A program made the translations under genes and the position numbers. From Trissonchulus latispiculum (lineage: Eukaryota > Nematoda > Enoplea > Enoplida > Ironidae), in NCBI GenBank assembly GCA_030248195.1, contig JASAND010013430.1, positions 1 to 64,000 on the forward strand: a DNA stretch of 64,000 nucleotides. The letters run 5' to 3'. Below the pieces are notes generated by a model that saw nothing but the letters and a program-made list of their open reading frames with translations, had not been told where the DNA came from and did no database searches. Positions 1-17,332 of the stretch are shown piece by piece (positions within the stretch are counted from its first letter, which is position 1; each line of letters begins with the position of its first letter).

Positions 1-180
1 TAGCTGAAGTGTCACATCATTTTTAGACATTGCCCATTTTTCAAAAACAAATACAGTTGTTTTTGTATGTTAACATTAATCTACTCGTTGAGAGCTTTCG
101 AACGATATAAGAACGACTTTCAACTCTCAAAATTGCGTGTGTTAACAGAAGCTTTTAAAATGGCCATTCAAAACGTGCAT

Positions 181-645
181 GCTTTCGTTTAAGTCGTTTA
201 AACTCCGTAAATTACGCGGCTTAAAACTGGCTGATTTTGAACTGCATTTAAGCGGTCTACTTAAACTACTTAAACTAAGTAGTTTTTATTTAACCAGTTC
301 TTTTCATAGGAGCTTAAAAGTTTAAATTAATGACTGCTCTTGTGAACCTGTATTTGTGAAACGCCACTTTACTTAAAGTTTAAGTAGTTAGTTTTTTTAT
401 GTGAAAGGAGGTCTACTTAAACGATTTGGATTAAGTCGTTTAAGTCATTTAAGTCGTTTAAGTAGAAATTGGTTTCACAAAAACCACTTCGTTTAAGTTA
501 AGCCGTTTAAGTACTTTTTGTGAACAAACCCTAAGCCGTTTAAGCCGCCTAAGCCATTTAAGCCGATTATTTATGAAAGGAATTTTTTACAAGCGATTTT
601 AGCCTTTTAAGCTAAGCCGTTTAAGCTTTTTATGAAAGGAAGCCC
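181..645. repeat. Degenerate TTTAAGTCG/TTTAAGCCG tandem tract
   Basis: Short words TTTAAGTCG, TTTAAGCCG, CTTAAAC and their complements recur dozens of times, with cleaner runs near 430-470 and 480-620. The array is interrupted by ordinary AT-rich sequence. It looks like a decayed 9-bp satellite or the inner repeats of a larger element whose other end is outside the window. No coding potential was seen. Confidence 0.6.
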
Positions 646-649
646 TTAG

Positions 650-2551
650 TTTGTGGGATTGGGTTTCTGGAGTAGCTGCTCTTGGGTACTGTGTTGTTCT
701 TAATTATTCAATGATGTGAGGACTGACTAGAGATTACAGACTGGGTGTCATCTAAGAATAAGATAAGTCATTAAGAAATTTGAGGAGATGCTAAACCTTT
801 TGATATGTTTTGTATGTTTAGAGAACATGCATATTGATTTATCGACTTACTCTGGTGAAAACTAAGAATAGAGATGAAATTGAAAACTATTGAGAACCTA
901 ATAGGAAAAAGGCATTGGTCAGCATGATTTTGGTGGGGAGATTAGGTATTGGGTGCTTGTCTTCCATTCTAACTGTTGTCTTTATATGTTGTTAATATTC
1001 ATTTAAAATGGGGAAACCAATATTTTTCAGATTGTCAGAAAGCTTTCTAAATCTTTACGTCCAAAACCCAGTGTGAGACCACCCAATTACATTACAAACC
1101 TACTCCACCCGAGGTTTGGTGATACTGTATTAGAAAAGTTGATGGAAACTAAGACAAGTAGAACAATTTAAATATGTAATTCAAACGGGTTTGACTGTTT
1201 TAGTTGGGAATTTCCGTTAAAATTTACTTTTGAATCTGACTCCAAATTTGTTCATAAAGGTGAGGTAAATTCTGGACACAAAAACTCCGGATATCACAAG
1301 AACAACAGTAGCTTACTGCCAAACCTGGTGGAAGTGACCATTGGTTAGCATGGCGCCATGGTTCCTCGCCCATCGTTAAAGCTAGTGAAATGTCTCTCAA
1401 ATTGCGCTTTTCCATGTTTTGGTTTGGGATATATGTATAAATGGTAAATCGACTAAGCTGGCTTCAGTGAGTATGTATTCGAAACCGACCGAAACATTGT
1501 CAAACCTACCCTCATAACATTGGCATCTCGGGTTTTTTCGTTTCCAGTTACCAAAATCGTTGCGTCAAACTGCGCTACCTAAATCTTGTTAGCGTAATGC
1601 TTTATTTTCGAATTTTCATGTTTTTTGGTTTAGCATGCTCTAGAATAATCTCCCTGTGTCAGATTTAGTAGGTTTTTGTCCATAAAATTTGCCCATTTAA
1701 TCGTTTTAAACTTCCATCGTGGGTTATTTTTACAGTTCAAAAATTCCTCTAGCTATCAAATTTCTTTAAGCCTTCAAAAATTTAGTGGTTAGTAACAGGG
1801 GACAGTGTAGGAGAATCTGCCTTTTGGTGCTGCCCCTTTTCCACGAGTGAACTCTTCATTCGAGCTGACAATCTTTGCTCTAAAAGGCAGCCCGACCCCT
1901 CCATTAGTAGGAAGACTTCTCCAAGAACCTTTTTAGAATTTGCTCACCTTTTGACTGGTTGCACAACCAAGTTCAGTAGAAACACTGTTTTGGAAAAATA
2001 CCAATTTAAATTGTTAAAATCCATTGTGCAACGATTTTCAACTTCACTTTCACCGAAACTTGTTTATCCTTCACTCATAATTTGCTTACCTGTAGGCATA
2101 CCAGTATTCTATTGCATTTTCAGGGCGTTACCTACTGCGGAGAATCTAAAGCTAGCAATCTTACAATGGAAAATGTACCCTGGCACCAAAGTTACCCGAT
2201 TTGTTGAACGTCTAGATTTATCTTTTACCTGACTTTGGTATTGCCTCAGAACATGAGCACTCTAACTGTTTGCTCATCATCGCACACAAAAAAGTATGAA
2301 ACAGTTATAAAATCGTTGTTGTATTGTTCATTGTGGTGGTGGTGATATCCAAGATTACCTCAATAATTTTTGTGACTTTTCGTGCATTTGTGGTTTTAAA
2401 ACGGTATTCTTTGTCACCATTGATGTTAACTAACTTACAGCTCACCCCGCAAATTGAGTCCTAGCGAATCAAACAAATTCCCGTGCTTGTGTTTTCGAAC
2501 TCTGTCCGTAGAACAGAGATGTGTACGAGTGCTCTTGTTTCAACTATTACT
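650..2551. other. AT-rich intergenic stretch, nothing recognised
   Basis: About 1.9 kb of AT-rich unique-looking sequence. The longest open frame (93 codons, 1951-2232, +) has no recognisable motif and no splice-site support. I see no RNA gene or element ends here. Confidence 0.5.
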
Positions 2552-3893
2552 AAAAGTCTGACCAAAAAAGTGTGTACAAATCTGTAAGGCCTCCGGTGAA
2601 CTCAATATACGTCGTAACTCCATAAAACCATACAATCTCTGAATCCTTGCAGCGAGACAAACATTTTTATAAAATTTAAATTTTTTAAAATTTCAAACAT
2701 TTTAAAATATCGGTTTTTCGAGAATATTTTCGGACCGTTCAAGCTAGTCAGCTCATTCTTTCAGAAAAATTTTCCCGTCCGAAGACGCATCGATTGTCAC
2801 AAGAACGAAAAAAAATCGGTTGAGAAATAAGCATTATATTCAAAAAATTCGTTTTTCCATTTTCTTTTTGATGTTTGCCGCTTTTTTGCAACTTTGACTG
2901 GCCGTTACTTGTGACTCGCTCAGTGGAAAAATTTTGGATTAGATTTTCAGGACCGCCTAGGCGTCAGCTTTGATCTTATATAGGTGGTATTTCAAAATTT
3001 AAATGTCGATTTTTTTCGAAAAATACCACTTTTTGAACAAAATTTTCGGCAAAGCAAATTTAGCAAAAGTGAGTAAAAATAACATAATCATAAAGTTCAA
3101 GCTTAGCTGAATCGAACGAAATAAAGGTTTTGTTGCTACGACTTATATTGCGCAAGCAATGAATTTTTAAACAATATCCCTTATTTCAGGTGGTTTTTGA
3201 CTCTCTTTGATGTTGCCGCCGTGATTTGACTGAAGCAGTGTAAACTAGCAAAAACCAGCTGAAATAAGGGATCTTGTTTAAAAATTTATTGCTTTTGGCG
3301 CAATATAAGTCGTAGCCGCGAAAACTTTATATCGTTGGCTTCAGCTCAGCCTGAACTTTATGATTATGTTATTTTTACTCACTTTTGCTAAAATTTGTTT
3401 TGCCGAAATTTTTGGGTCAAAAAGTGGTATTTTCAAAAAAATCGACATTCAACATTTTGAAATACCACGCTTTACAAGATCAAAACTGACGCCTAGGCGG
3501 TCCTGAAAAATCTAATCGAAAATTTTTTCCACTGAGCGAGTCACAAGTAACGGCCAGTCAAAGTTGCAAAAAGCGGCTTAAACATCAATGGAAAAACGAA
3601 TTTTTTGAATAAAACGCTTTATTTCTCAACCGATTTTTCGTTCTTGTGTCAATCGATGCGTCTTCGGACGGAAAATTTTTCCGAACGAATGAGTTGAATA
3701 CGCGAACGGTCCGAAAAATTCTCCGAAAAGCCGATATTTTAAAATTTTGAAATTTTAAAAAATTTTAAATTTTATAAAAATGTTCGTCTCGCTGCAAAGA
3801 TTCCGAAAATATATGGTTTTATGGGGTTCTGACGTATATTTAGTTCACTGGAGGCCTTGCAGATTTTGTACCACATTTTTTGGTCAGACTTTA
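2552..3893. mobile_element. 1.3-kb foldback element
   Basis: Two imperfect inverted arms of about 650 bp, roughly 2552-3203 and 3250-3893, surround a spacer of under 50 bp. Landmarks mirror each other: AAGTCTGACC near 2553 with GGTCAGACTT at 3882; GCAGCGAGACAAACATTTT near 2650 with AAAATGTTCGTCTCGCTGC near 3777; CGCCTAGGCGTCAG near 2953 with CTGACGCCTAGGCG near 3486. The 67-codon open frame at 3780 lies in an arm and is not a gene. No clear TSD was found, so the family is unassigned. Confidence 0.8.
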
Positions 3894-4059
3894 GTTCAGT
3901 GTCCACCCAGTAGGGTTCAATTTGTGGTGGGAGCTCCTCTGTTCCAGTGCAAAAAAATGTTTGTCTTCACTTTGAATTCTTAGAGAATAAGTATAAGCCG
4001 TCTGTGGTCTTATGGTGAATTTATAGTTCATAATTCATAGAGGTGAACCTCCATTATTT

Positions 4060-4205
4060 GTAGTTGCAGACGCAAGCAGACTCGCGTATGTAAGCGACTG
4101 TTTTCGTCTGCAAGCGTGAATCCGCTACAGTGTTTTTAAAGTGCTAAAACGGCATGTTACATTCTGAGGCTTTGACGCGCGTTCGTTCGCGACTATGCAC
4201 CTTCA
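4060..4205. repeat. Diverged copy of a short dispersed MITE-like repeat
   Basis: This segment matches the better-preserved element at 25639-25794. Both contain GACGCAAGCAGAC, GCGTATGTAAGCG, a variant of GCTAAAACRGCATGTTACA, and TTCGCRACTATG. The ends are eroded here, so the boundaries are approximate. Confidence 0.65.
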
Positions 4206-4833
4206 CTGTTGGTACTGTGGTGTCGTATGATTGTTGATGACTATCAAACCTTTTTTGATTTATTTTAGTTTCTTATTAATGGAATTTGGCATACCTGGAT
4301 TGATTATGATCGATTTCACGGATTGATGCAAGATTATCGATTAAATGGAACTGATTTCACCTCTCTTGACTATATGGCTCCTACCCCCCACTGGGCGCAG
4401 TTTGGTTCCTCTGAACAGGGCTTTGACCCTGACGAAGTGCGGTGGTTCCGCAAAAATCGCAAGGATATTTCAGGATGCTAGAATCTGTCGTTGTTTTGAA
4501 ATAACATCTTTGATGTTGCTTAAACACATTACAGTGTAGAGGAGTTTTAATGTAGCCGGGTTTGATCCAATGAAAGATCACGTGATCTTGCCAAGAACAG
4601 TTTAAAGGTGGTCGGAATTGCTGTGAATGGAATTTGTTTTGCTGAATTGTTACGTAATGAATTTTTACGTTGTTGCCAGCTTTGTTTTTTGTTTGTATGT
4701 TTTGTTGAGTTTTACAAAATAAAGATAAGGTTTTTCAGTTTGGTAGGTGTATCTAAGTTTTATGGATTTGCAGATGCTGTTATTATTACTGTCGAAATTT
4801 GGCCATTTGGTCTTTGAACCTGTTAGCTGATCC

Positions 4834-7800
4834 GGGGCCGATGTTATAAAAATGGGGTTAAGGCTAACCCGGGTTAAGTCCATTTTGGGGTTAACACCGA
4901 AATTTTTGGGTTAGGTTAACCCTTGGGGTTAACCCTGTATTATAAAGCATTTTTCGGGTTAGGTTAAGTTAACTCGGTTATCCTATGAGTTAACCCCGAT
5001 TTTAACTCAAATTAGCTCATGCAATCTGCTAACTCAGCTAGCAAGGATTTAACCCGGTTATTTTTTGGGTTAACCCCATTTTTAACCCCAATCTTCATTT
5101 TGAACCCTTTTCAATAAAGCTGGAAATGATAAATTTGTAGTAAAAATGAAGTTCAGAAAATGCCACCACGAAGAAAAGTAATATAAAAAATGCATTCCAC
5201 TTAATTTTCAAAAATTCCCAAATTGGTTTTTTCATCCAATCCCATCCGGGTTAAACTGCTAACCATCCTCACTGAGGAGGGTTGAGATTTGCTGGATTTA
5301 ATCCCAATTTGAACTCTGGTTTCAAACCCAGTTTTGGTTATAACATTGGGTTAATGTGCGAGAGCTTATTTCTAATAATGTCGTCCTGATTTGGTGCGGT
5401 GACGGGCATGGGGGTGAAAAAGGTCCCCCTGTGCTTGTTACGGCATTATTGTCAGGGGGTGTAACTTTAACTGTATCTAACCTGGCACAACTTAAATATC
5501 TCAACGCTGGTTTTACAACATGCGTTTTCTCTTGAGTTATCAGAGTGCTCACTGTCACTAGCACATTTATAGTTCTACCTTCAATTTTTAACGCTTCTGC
5601 ATGGAAGGCAGCTTTCCTATCTTTCCTATTTGAGAGCTCGCCCCCTTTTCTGCAGCCAGCTTTTTCAATAAAGCTTTGCGAGCAAGCTATTAATAGGTTT
5701 CTGCCATCTTAGTCACTGTTGATAGGCGGGGGGCAGCTACTGTCGGCTTGACGACGGTAGCTGCCTTGAGGGTGACTGCGGCTATTTCAGCATTGCTGAC
5801 CCTGGCCAATAACCGCACGTCAGTCTGGCTTGGGGGCCATGTTTTCTGTCCTTGGCCTTCGTTTCTCCGCTCCTTTGACTGCCTTTCTGTAGTCTGCGGA
5901 GAGCAGCATCTGTCGGGTCAGCTATTGAACCCATCGATGTTGAGCCAAATACAAAATACAAAAAAAATACATTGGGTTAAGGGTTAACCCTAAACTAGTG
6001 CTCGGAACGGTTCCACTGGAACCGGTAGAACCGGAACCGGAACCGGAACCGGAAGGATTTTTGGAACCGGAACCGGAACCGGTAGCATTTGGAACCGGAC
6101 CGGTTCCAGTGTAATTTGTCTCAGATGATTTGAAAAATATAACCAAAAATTCAGTTTTCAGCCTGCAAATTTTCAAAATTTCTCTAGCCTTTAAATGTGA
6201 ACTTTTAGTCAGGAAATTCTGAAAATTTCTCTATCCTTTGAATGTGGTTTCCTGGAAGTTTACTCCAATAAGTAAGAGTATAACTTTTTCTTGTACAGAT
6301 GCTGGTAAGTTACGCAATTACTTTTGAGCTGATTTTTGGAGTCATCAACTTAATACTAATTGTCTACTTCTAGTTAAAAAAACCATCTTTACATCAAAAT
6401 ATAGCTTACGATAGTCTTTTTCTAATAGATACCTGGAAACTAACCTTGATGTCTAAAGTTTTCACTGAATATTAGAATTGGTCATATAGATTTCCGCATA
6501 ATCTCGCAGTGGAGACAACGATAACGAGAACCTGGCCGAAAACTGTCTTCAGATTTGTTTTCAGCAAACTCTGAAACTTTCTGTACTACATATACAACGT
6601 TTCAGGAAAATCGTAGAAAAAATTTTGGTTTGTTCCTCTTAGACTGTTGTGTACCTCTTGGAAGCTTAAAATTTTGCTGCAGATTGGCGAATAATTTGTT
6701 GAAATGCATCTGTGCTAGATTTCAGCAAAATCGTTTACAAACTGGAAGTTACACAGAGGGATGCGTCCACTTTCCTAATACCGGCAGCCTGCATTGGGGA
6801 TGAAATAAAATGTTCACTAATGAATGAAACCGATTATTAATAATTAATGAAATTAATAAATATCTTCATTTCTAGTCCTAAAGTCATCTTGTTTAAACTT
6901 TTTCAAAACGTTTGGAAGTTTCTTTTTCAAAATTATCAAATGGTAAAAAGTTGGAAAAGATTGCGAAAGGAAATTTTATTATTCACTTTTCACGCATGTA
7001 TGCACTTATGCAGTCACTTTTAACTCTCCCAGTTTTAACCCTTTTAATTCTTTTGGCGAATGCACAGAGTTAATTTTGAAATATAATAAATATAAATGGA
7101 ATATAATTGACAACGAACATTTTTTAAAAGCATTGAGCTATTTCTAACGGTTAAGTTAGTATATAGGCCAGAACGGTTGCCAGTTCAATGAAATTAGTTT
7201 ATTCAAGTATAAGACAATTTTGGTTTATTTAAACTTGTTCTATTGCACATTTTACCACCTCAAATTAGCTATTTGCCAACATCAATTAGATATTAGATAA
7301 AGTTTACTGCAAAAACTGGAAACTTCACCGAAAATTAATTCTGCAGTTTTGAGACTGCATGTAAACATCGAAGGTTTATGATTGAATAGTGTATCAGAAA
7401 TTTCACAAGTAGCATATAATGAGGTGAATCGTAAATGTACTCGTTGTATGCATTAAATTATATGTAGATCTTTTTCCAACTCCAAATATCGACAAGTACA
7501 ACACGGCATAGATAAATAGCCACCACCACCTTAAAATTAGTTTTGATGTTATTTACATTTATGATTTGTGCTGTGCAGCGCAATTATTTTGCGAATGCAG
7601 ATTATATATAATCTTTTCAGTGAATTCAAGCTTAATATACTAGTCTTAACCTTATGTCTGTCTTATATTACAGATACCTGGAATCCAATTTATCGCGATT
7701 GGCGGGATATTGTTAGCTCTAAAAAGCGAAAAAAATTAAACATTTCGAAAAAGGGAACAAGTGTTTCTTCAAGCTGCCTCTGCTAAACCATCTTGCTAAA

Positions 7801-8467
7801 CCTGCCGTTGCTTTGATGTAAAAAACATGAATACTTTGAACCCGCAAGATGGAGCATTGCGAAAAATTAACAAAATTCTTGGTCAATTATCAAACAAAAT
7901 AAATATGAGAACCAGCTAATTAGTGCCTGTGGCATGCCGTGAATGCTTAAATCCTATAAGGTTGAACAAAATATTACCATGGTACGCAGGAATGAGTTTA
8001 GGATTCAAACGTTTTACATATTCATTACACTTTTTGACACATTTTAACACTATTAAACACAGGAGTAAAAATTAATTACTTTTTACACGTAAATTAATAA
8101 CCTTAAGCATATAACAACGTTGGGTCATAATGTTTTGATCCAATTTATATAAAAAATTAAAAAATTTTGAATTATAAGCGTTTTATAAAAATCTCAATTG
8201 GAACCGGAACCGGAAGCTAGAACCGGAACCGGAAGCTAGAACCGGAACCGGAACCGGAACCGGAACCGGTGCTCTGGAACCGGAACCGGAACCGGTTTCA
8301 AAAATCGGAACCGGTCCGAGCACTACCCTAAACCTAACCCTAACCCCATTAGCGAAACCTGGGTTTTGCTAAACCCATTTTTATAACATTGGGTTAGGGT
8401 TGATAACCCGGTTTCTAACCCGGGTTAGCATTTTAACCAGGTTAATTCGCTTTATAACATCGGCCCC
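4834..8467. mobile_element. Outer TIR element with GGGTTAAC-rich ends, carrying a nested hAT-like insertion
   Basis: The ends GGGGCCGATGTTATAAA (4834) and its complement TTTATAACATCGGCCCC (ends 8467) are perfect inverted repeats of 17 bp. Inside them lie long arrays of degenerate GGGTTAAC/TAACCC words (4850-5110, 5245-5350, 5974-5990, 8326-8445). These resemble TTAGGG-type telomere repeat but are irregular. A second TTATAACATTGGGTTA end-like motif at about 5338 and 8379 suggests rearranged or overlapping copies. No target duplication is obvious. The element is interrupted by the 5996-8325 insertion. Confidence 0.65.
5996..8325. mobile_element. hAT-like non-autonomous element, (GGAACC)n termini, 8-bp TSD
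   Basis: The ends begin TAGTGCTCGGAACGGTTCC and, in complement, TAGTGCTCGGACCGGTTCC (18 of 19 identical). They are flanked by an exact 8-bp duplication, CCCTAAAC (5988-5995 and 8326-8333). TAGNG ends with 8-bp TSDs are the hAT signature. Subterminal arrays of GGAACC/CCGGAA lie at 6010-6100 and 8200-8310. The 2-kb AT-rich interior has only short open frames, so no transposase is present. It inserted inside the outer 4834-8467 element. Confidence 0.88.
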
Positions 8468-8832
8468 AATAGAAGACTAAAACAACGAAAGGAGTCGTGG
8501 GGGTGGGAAGGTGGAGCCATGAATGGGGTTGGGTTTGGGCGTTCCCCTCTCAAGCTCACAGACAGAAAATTTCCCTTGTCTGGTAAGTACATCATGGCTC
8601 GAGCTTCCGAGCTTTGGGCTTACACTCCGATTGAAACTTGTTGTTACATCAATGTGCGTAACCCAAACTCAGTGTTGCCGAACCTTGGTAGCTCCAGGTA
8701 AGTGGACCATTGTAAGGATTACACGTGATTTAAGTATGAGCTAACTAAAAGCGGAATCTAGAAACTGATTTTTCTATTAGTGTTCCGGGATCCCGGAAAC
8801 CCCTATACAACCAACAAAATCTAAGTCAGAAA

Positions 8833-10107
8833 TTTGGATCTTTTCCACATTCCCCCCCCCTCAGCCAGAAAAAATTAACGGCTGGTCCAATTTTGATGAA
8901 ATTTTGAGGGTAGGGTGCCAGAAGTGTCCTGACTTCAAAAATTTTAAAACATTAAATTTTATAATTTTAAAATAATTTAAATCTTGAAAATTTTTCAATT
9001 TTTTTTCGGGTAGAGTCGAACATGCTGATTATTTTTTCTCATTGCACCACGTTTTTATAACGTATCCTTCGTTCAGTATAGTCGTTTAAAGTCTGGACAT
9101 CAAAAGAAAATGCCGCATTTCGATGCTAATTACCTACGTCACCATGTTGTTGTTCTTCCGGGCTCGATCAGCTTGGATAAGCTATTCGAGGGTACTTCGG
9201 CATCCACTGTCCAGCACACGTCTTCGCATTGGTAGATCCGCACATCGGAAATTCAAGGATGGAAATGATGTGGGAGATTGGACCCGAAGCCAACCGCTCG
9301 GCAGCATAATTTAAGGACTCCAGATGCTTCAGTATTAATCCAACACAACCGTGGAACCCATTTGCGCCGTTGACCAGACGGATGCCAGGGGGCACCCGTG
9401 GGGATCTCCATTTGATGGGGTCCGTGTCCATCGGATTTCCCACGGAGGTGGTTCCAAACCCCCCCTACGTCACCGTCATTTTGTCCTACCATCAGCAGAC
9501 GGTCAATCATTCCTACAACTTCGTGAACCCTGCCATTGGTGCCCACATACCAGGTGTGGAATATACGTGGCGTAATGCGAAAGTGAGGAACATGGCCCAG
9601 TTTGGCACTAACCGAGAAATGATTGACTAATACCTTTGCGAATTCATGTGGAGAAACGTCCGAATGGCGTTAGTCCGTTCCGTCAGATTCTCTAGAACAT
9701 TGTGGCGTTCTCCTCTCCACCCACTTAAGTCCTGCCCAGTCTCAACCTATCCTGAACAATCTACCCCAACTGCCCTTTTAAGGGCAACCACTTGAAATAG
9801 ATCTCGCAGGACCGAAAAGGCGGCATTTTCCTTTGACGTCCAGACTTTACTGAACGAAGGATACGTATACAGAAGTTGGTGCAATGATAAAACATGATCA
9901 GCATGTTCGACTCTACCCGAGAAAAATTTTAAAAAATCGAAAAATTTTAATTTTAAAAATTTAAAAATTTTTAAAATTTTAAAATTTTTAAAATTTTTGA
10001 AGTCAGGATCAGCACACTTCTGGCACCCTACCCTAAAAATTGCATCAAAATTGCACCAGTCGTTAATTTTTTCTGGCTGAGTGGGGGATTGTGGAAAAGA
10101 TCCAAAA
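8833..10107. mobile_element. Foldback element with a foreign dispersed-repeat core
   Basis: Arms of roughly 300 bp (8833-9120 and 9815-10107) are imperfect inverse copies. Landmarks are TTTGGATCTTTTCCACA with TGTGGAAAAGATCCAAA, AGCCAGAAAAAATTAACG with GTTAATTTTTTCTGGCT, and ATCCTTCGTTCAGT with ACTGAACGAAGGAT. The core (about 9150-9800) contains sequence also found inverted at 41475-41600 and, in part, near 51395. No transposase-like frame was recognised, and the overlapping short open frames in the core are not credible genes. Confidence 0.75.
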
Positions 10108-10779
10108 AATTTTGGCTTACCTTGGTCCCCTTGCTAGTCGAAAACAAATCGGATGAAAATGAACATTGCTTGGACAGCTACTCATTATCTATCCAATACG
10201 TATTCTAAATTAGTCTCCTTTGTTTTGGAAGTAGTATTTATCACCGCCCTAATTATTCATCCCTTCCCATTGCTTGGACAATTGTTCTTTGGAGCCTTCA
10301 TATTCACACTCTTTGTTCAACTATCAGAATTAGTCAGATTCAATCCAAAAACCTGCGGAGATGGCTTTATACTAGAAATGACGTTATTTTGGAAAGCGTT
10401 ATCAATTTTCTTTTTTCAAGTTCTCTGTCGCCTCACCATTCTCTAAAAAGGAGTCAATACCTTAGTAGGGAATAACTTAATTTAGTCTATGATTTACCTA
10501 GTCTATTTAGTTTAGTCTATGCCAGTAGTCGTCAAGCCTATACTTTTAGTTACAGCTTGGTTACAGTGAGATACTGAATCGGCACTGACTCACTGTCTGT
10601 GTTTTTTTAGAAAATCTAACCTTGATTGGCCGTTATCGTTGCAGTATGAATGAACCATCTTTTTGCACTATTCAAATGTATATAGATTTCCAGTAAATAT
10701 AGTTATAGTATTTCCATTTCAGTACAGCCAAGTGGCATAATTGAACTGTCTTCAGTGGATATTCTTGTTGTTAAAGACA
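10108..10779. other. Upstream flank of the AUH-type gene
   Basis: AT-rich sequence without element ends. An open frame of 97 codons (10153-10446, +) encodes a hydrophobic peptide with two or three possible membrane spans, but I recognise no family and it has no supporting context. The AUH promoter presumably lies here. No clear TATA box was found close to the start codon. Confidence 0.4.
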
Positions 10780-15084
<4,305 letters not shown>

Positions 15085-15147
15085 ATTTATTTGGTGCAAT
15101 TTCCTTTGTTCGTTTAGTTCTACTATAACTATACTAATATAGGTTGC

Positions 15148-15153
15148 AATAAA
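15148..15153 (+). terminator. AUH polyadenylation signal AATAAA
   Basis: A canonical AATAAA lies 64 bp after the AUH stop codon, followed by a T-rich stretch. This suits 3'-end cleavage near 15165-15180. Confidence 0.7.
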
Positions 15154-15309
15154 ACTGCAGTCTGCTATAGTTTTTTAGGACTAAGAGAAAATAATTTAGA
15201 AAGATGGTTAATGCGAATCAAACAGAAATTGACCATTTCGTTTGAACACAGTGATGCAGCAGACTTGATCTCCAACAGCCGAACAACTAGCTACTTATAA
15301 AGTGCAAAG

Positions 15310-15790
15310 TGCACACCATAGTTTCACCGGGGGGGGGGGGGGGGGGAATCCTCCGATCCATAGGTTAACGCGGGGGGGTCTGGGGGGGTCCAAGCCCCCC
15401 CCCCAACGCGGACAAGGTACAAGCCCTATCGCAGTCGGGGACAAGGGGTAACGAAAAAATAGCCAAGGGGTAACCAAAAACACCCGGATAAAATTAGTTT
15501 TTACAGTGAAATTTCAAAAAATTTCCGGCTCCGCCGGAATGTTTTAGCTAAAATGTTTAATTTTTCGGGAAAATTGGGCAAAATTTTGTGATTTTTTTCC
15601 AGAAACTGAAGTTTTTTTGCAAATTCTGATAAAAAATTGCTAATTTTAATAAAATCAGCGTTAATTTTTCAAAAAATTTTAGAAAGGTTTTCTTAAGGTA
15701 CAAGCCCCCCTGAAAATTTTTGTTCAAGGTACAAGCCCCCTCAAAATTTTTTGGGGACAAGCCCCCCCCCCAGGACCCGACCCTATGTTA
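15310..15790. repeat. G/C-run block with repeated GGTACAAGCCC motif
   Basis: Runs of G at 15330-15400 are followed by four copies of AAGGTACAAGCCC or GGGGACAAGCCC (15414, 15696, 15726, 15753), each running into a C homopolymer. Between them lies AT-rich sequence. It resembles the G-run transposons further right, but I could not define paired ends or a TSD. Confidence 0.5.
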
Positions 15791-15978
15791 ATGTATGCTC
15801 CGATCCCCGATTTTTTACTTTCCCTCCCCCACTTTTGGCTACCCATCCCCTCGAACCCCCTCCCTCAGCACTTTTTGGGTTCAAAAAGTTAGCTAAATTT
15901 AGCCAAAATGGTAATTTTTTAAAAATTTTTTCTCAAATTTTGACTTACAAAGATTTAAAACCGTAGAACAGGATTTAT

Positions 15979-16055
15979 GCGACCTGGAAAAACCTGGAAA
16001 TACCTGGAAAAATCTGGAATTTGGGTAAACACCTGGAAAACCCTGGAATTTGGTG
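15979..16055. repeat. ACCTGGAAA short tandem repeat
   Basis: About seven imperfect copies of ACCTGGAAA(A/T) in direct orientation, at irregular 9-16 bp spacing. Simple repeat without further context. Confidence 0.6.
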
Positions 16056-16369
16056 ATTGATTGCAAAATTTCGCCAAATTTCTTATATTTACCATTGAAA
16101 TTGAAAAAAATGCCCGAATTGTGAATTTGTTTAGCCCAGTTTGTCAGCTTTTCACTCATGGTTTGTACATAGTTTTCTACTTGGTATTGTGTGTTTTATA
16201 GCAATACGCCTTTCCTTACACTTTTAATTTAAAATTTTATTTTCATAACACAAAAAACTGAATTTACCCTAAAAGGCTAACATTACCAATAATTACGATT
16301 ATCGAAAATTATATATACTGAAAATTTGTCTAGGAGGTCCTGCTTTAAAAATTCTTCTACTTTTGTGGG

Positions 16370-17110
16370 GCTCCTCACCCACCCACCCAAATCTACGCAT
16401 TTACGCAATCGAGCTTAAAAATACGGAGCCGAAAAATTCGGTTGGAATTTCAAGGGTGGTCTAAATTAGTTTTTTGAGACAATTCGCTGTAGTTTGGACG
16501 CTGGCTTCTTGGAGGGGGGGCTGCCTCCCCTAGGCCCTCGCTTACTTCTTCGATTGTTCATACATTGCTTTGTCTGCAGTTGCTTATATTTCTGCTTAAG
16601 CACATGTACATGTACTATGTGTTGTTTTTGTTCTATTTTGACTTGACATAGCAAAGTAAAATGCGAAATGTTCTTAACTGTTCAAGCAAAAGAATTCAAA
16701 ATTTTTAAGACCAAACTTACTCCGAAATTAAAAATTGTCTTAAGTTTTTGGGGGACTTCTCCCCCAGACCCTTGTGCAGGCGCGTAGCCAAGGGGGGGAT
16801 GGGGAAGTCCCCCGAAATTGTGGACCCTCCCAGGAATTTTTCCGTGCCATGTTTTCCAAAAATTTTTTCTCGCGAAATAAGTGCATTGTACCATCATAAC
16901 ACGTGTTTCGTAGCCCAGAATGAGTACCAAATACCCTACTCTGACCAGGTTTTACATTATTTGGGTGCATCAACACGTGATAGTGCCTTCAATATTCTTA
17001 ATTTCAAAGAATGTTCTGTAAAAATTCCACGAAGGTCACAAAATAGAAAAATTTCTCAGCTTCTTTCTGGGGGGTTCTGCCCCCCCGACATTTGTAATGA
17101 ACTGAGTCGG
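16370..17110. repeat. G/C-run transposon debris
   Basis: This stretch contains C/G homopolymer blocks at 16376, 16514, 16747, 16790 and 17070, separated by AT-rich segments. CAGGCGCGTAGCCAAGGGGG at 16777 resembles the CAGGGGCGCAC ends of elements at 27646 and 40530. I could not find its partner end, so it is probably a fragment. Confidence 0.45.
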
Positions 17111-17332
17111 ATTAAATGAGAAATTGGCTTGATTTGATTCGATTTCAAGAAATGGGGTCGTATGGGGGCGTGTTGGGCTGCTAGGTTCAGTTACACGGAA
17201 GGTCAGCGCGTTTGTCTGATTAGACAAACTTAGGTACCAGATTCCCGAAAGGTAGTTTGCCAAAATCGGGGATCTCTACAGCCAACCTGTTAGGGGTATA
17301 GTCGTGAGTTCGTTTAGATAGGGGTCGTTAGG

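Noticed and set aside
8326..8345. CCCTAAACCTAACCCTAACC as an interstitial telomere
   Set aside because: It is part of the TIR-bounded outer element with many degenerate GGGTTAAC words, so a transposon origin fits better.
8519..8701. 60-codon frame ending at a strong CAG/GTAAGT donor
   Set aside because: No homology recognised, and the AUH gene already has a complete first exon with presequence, so this is not needed as a 5' exon.
17210..17229. 8-bp hairpin GTTTGTCT/AGACAAAC
   Set aside because: Real, but it lies outside the 17649 element and lacks the shared loop, so it was not grouped with the others.
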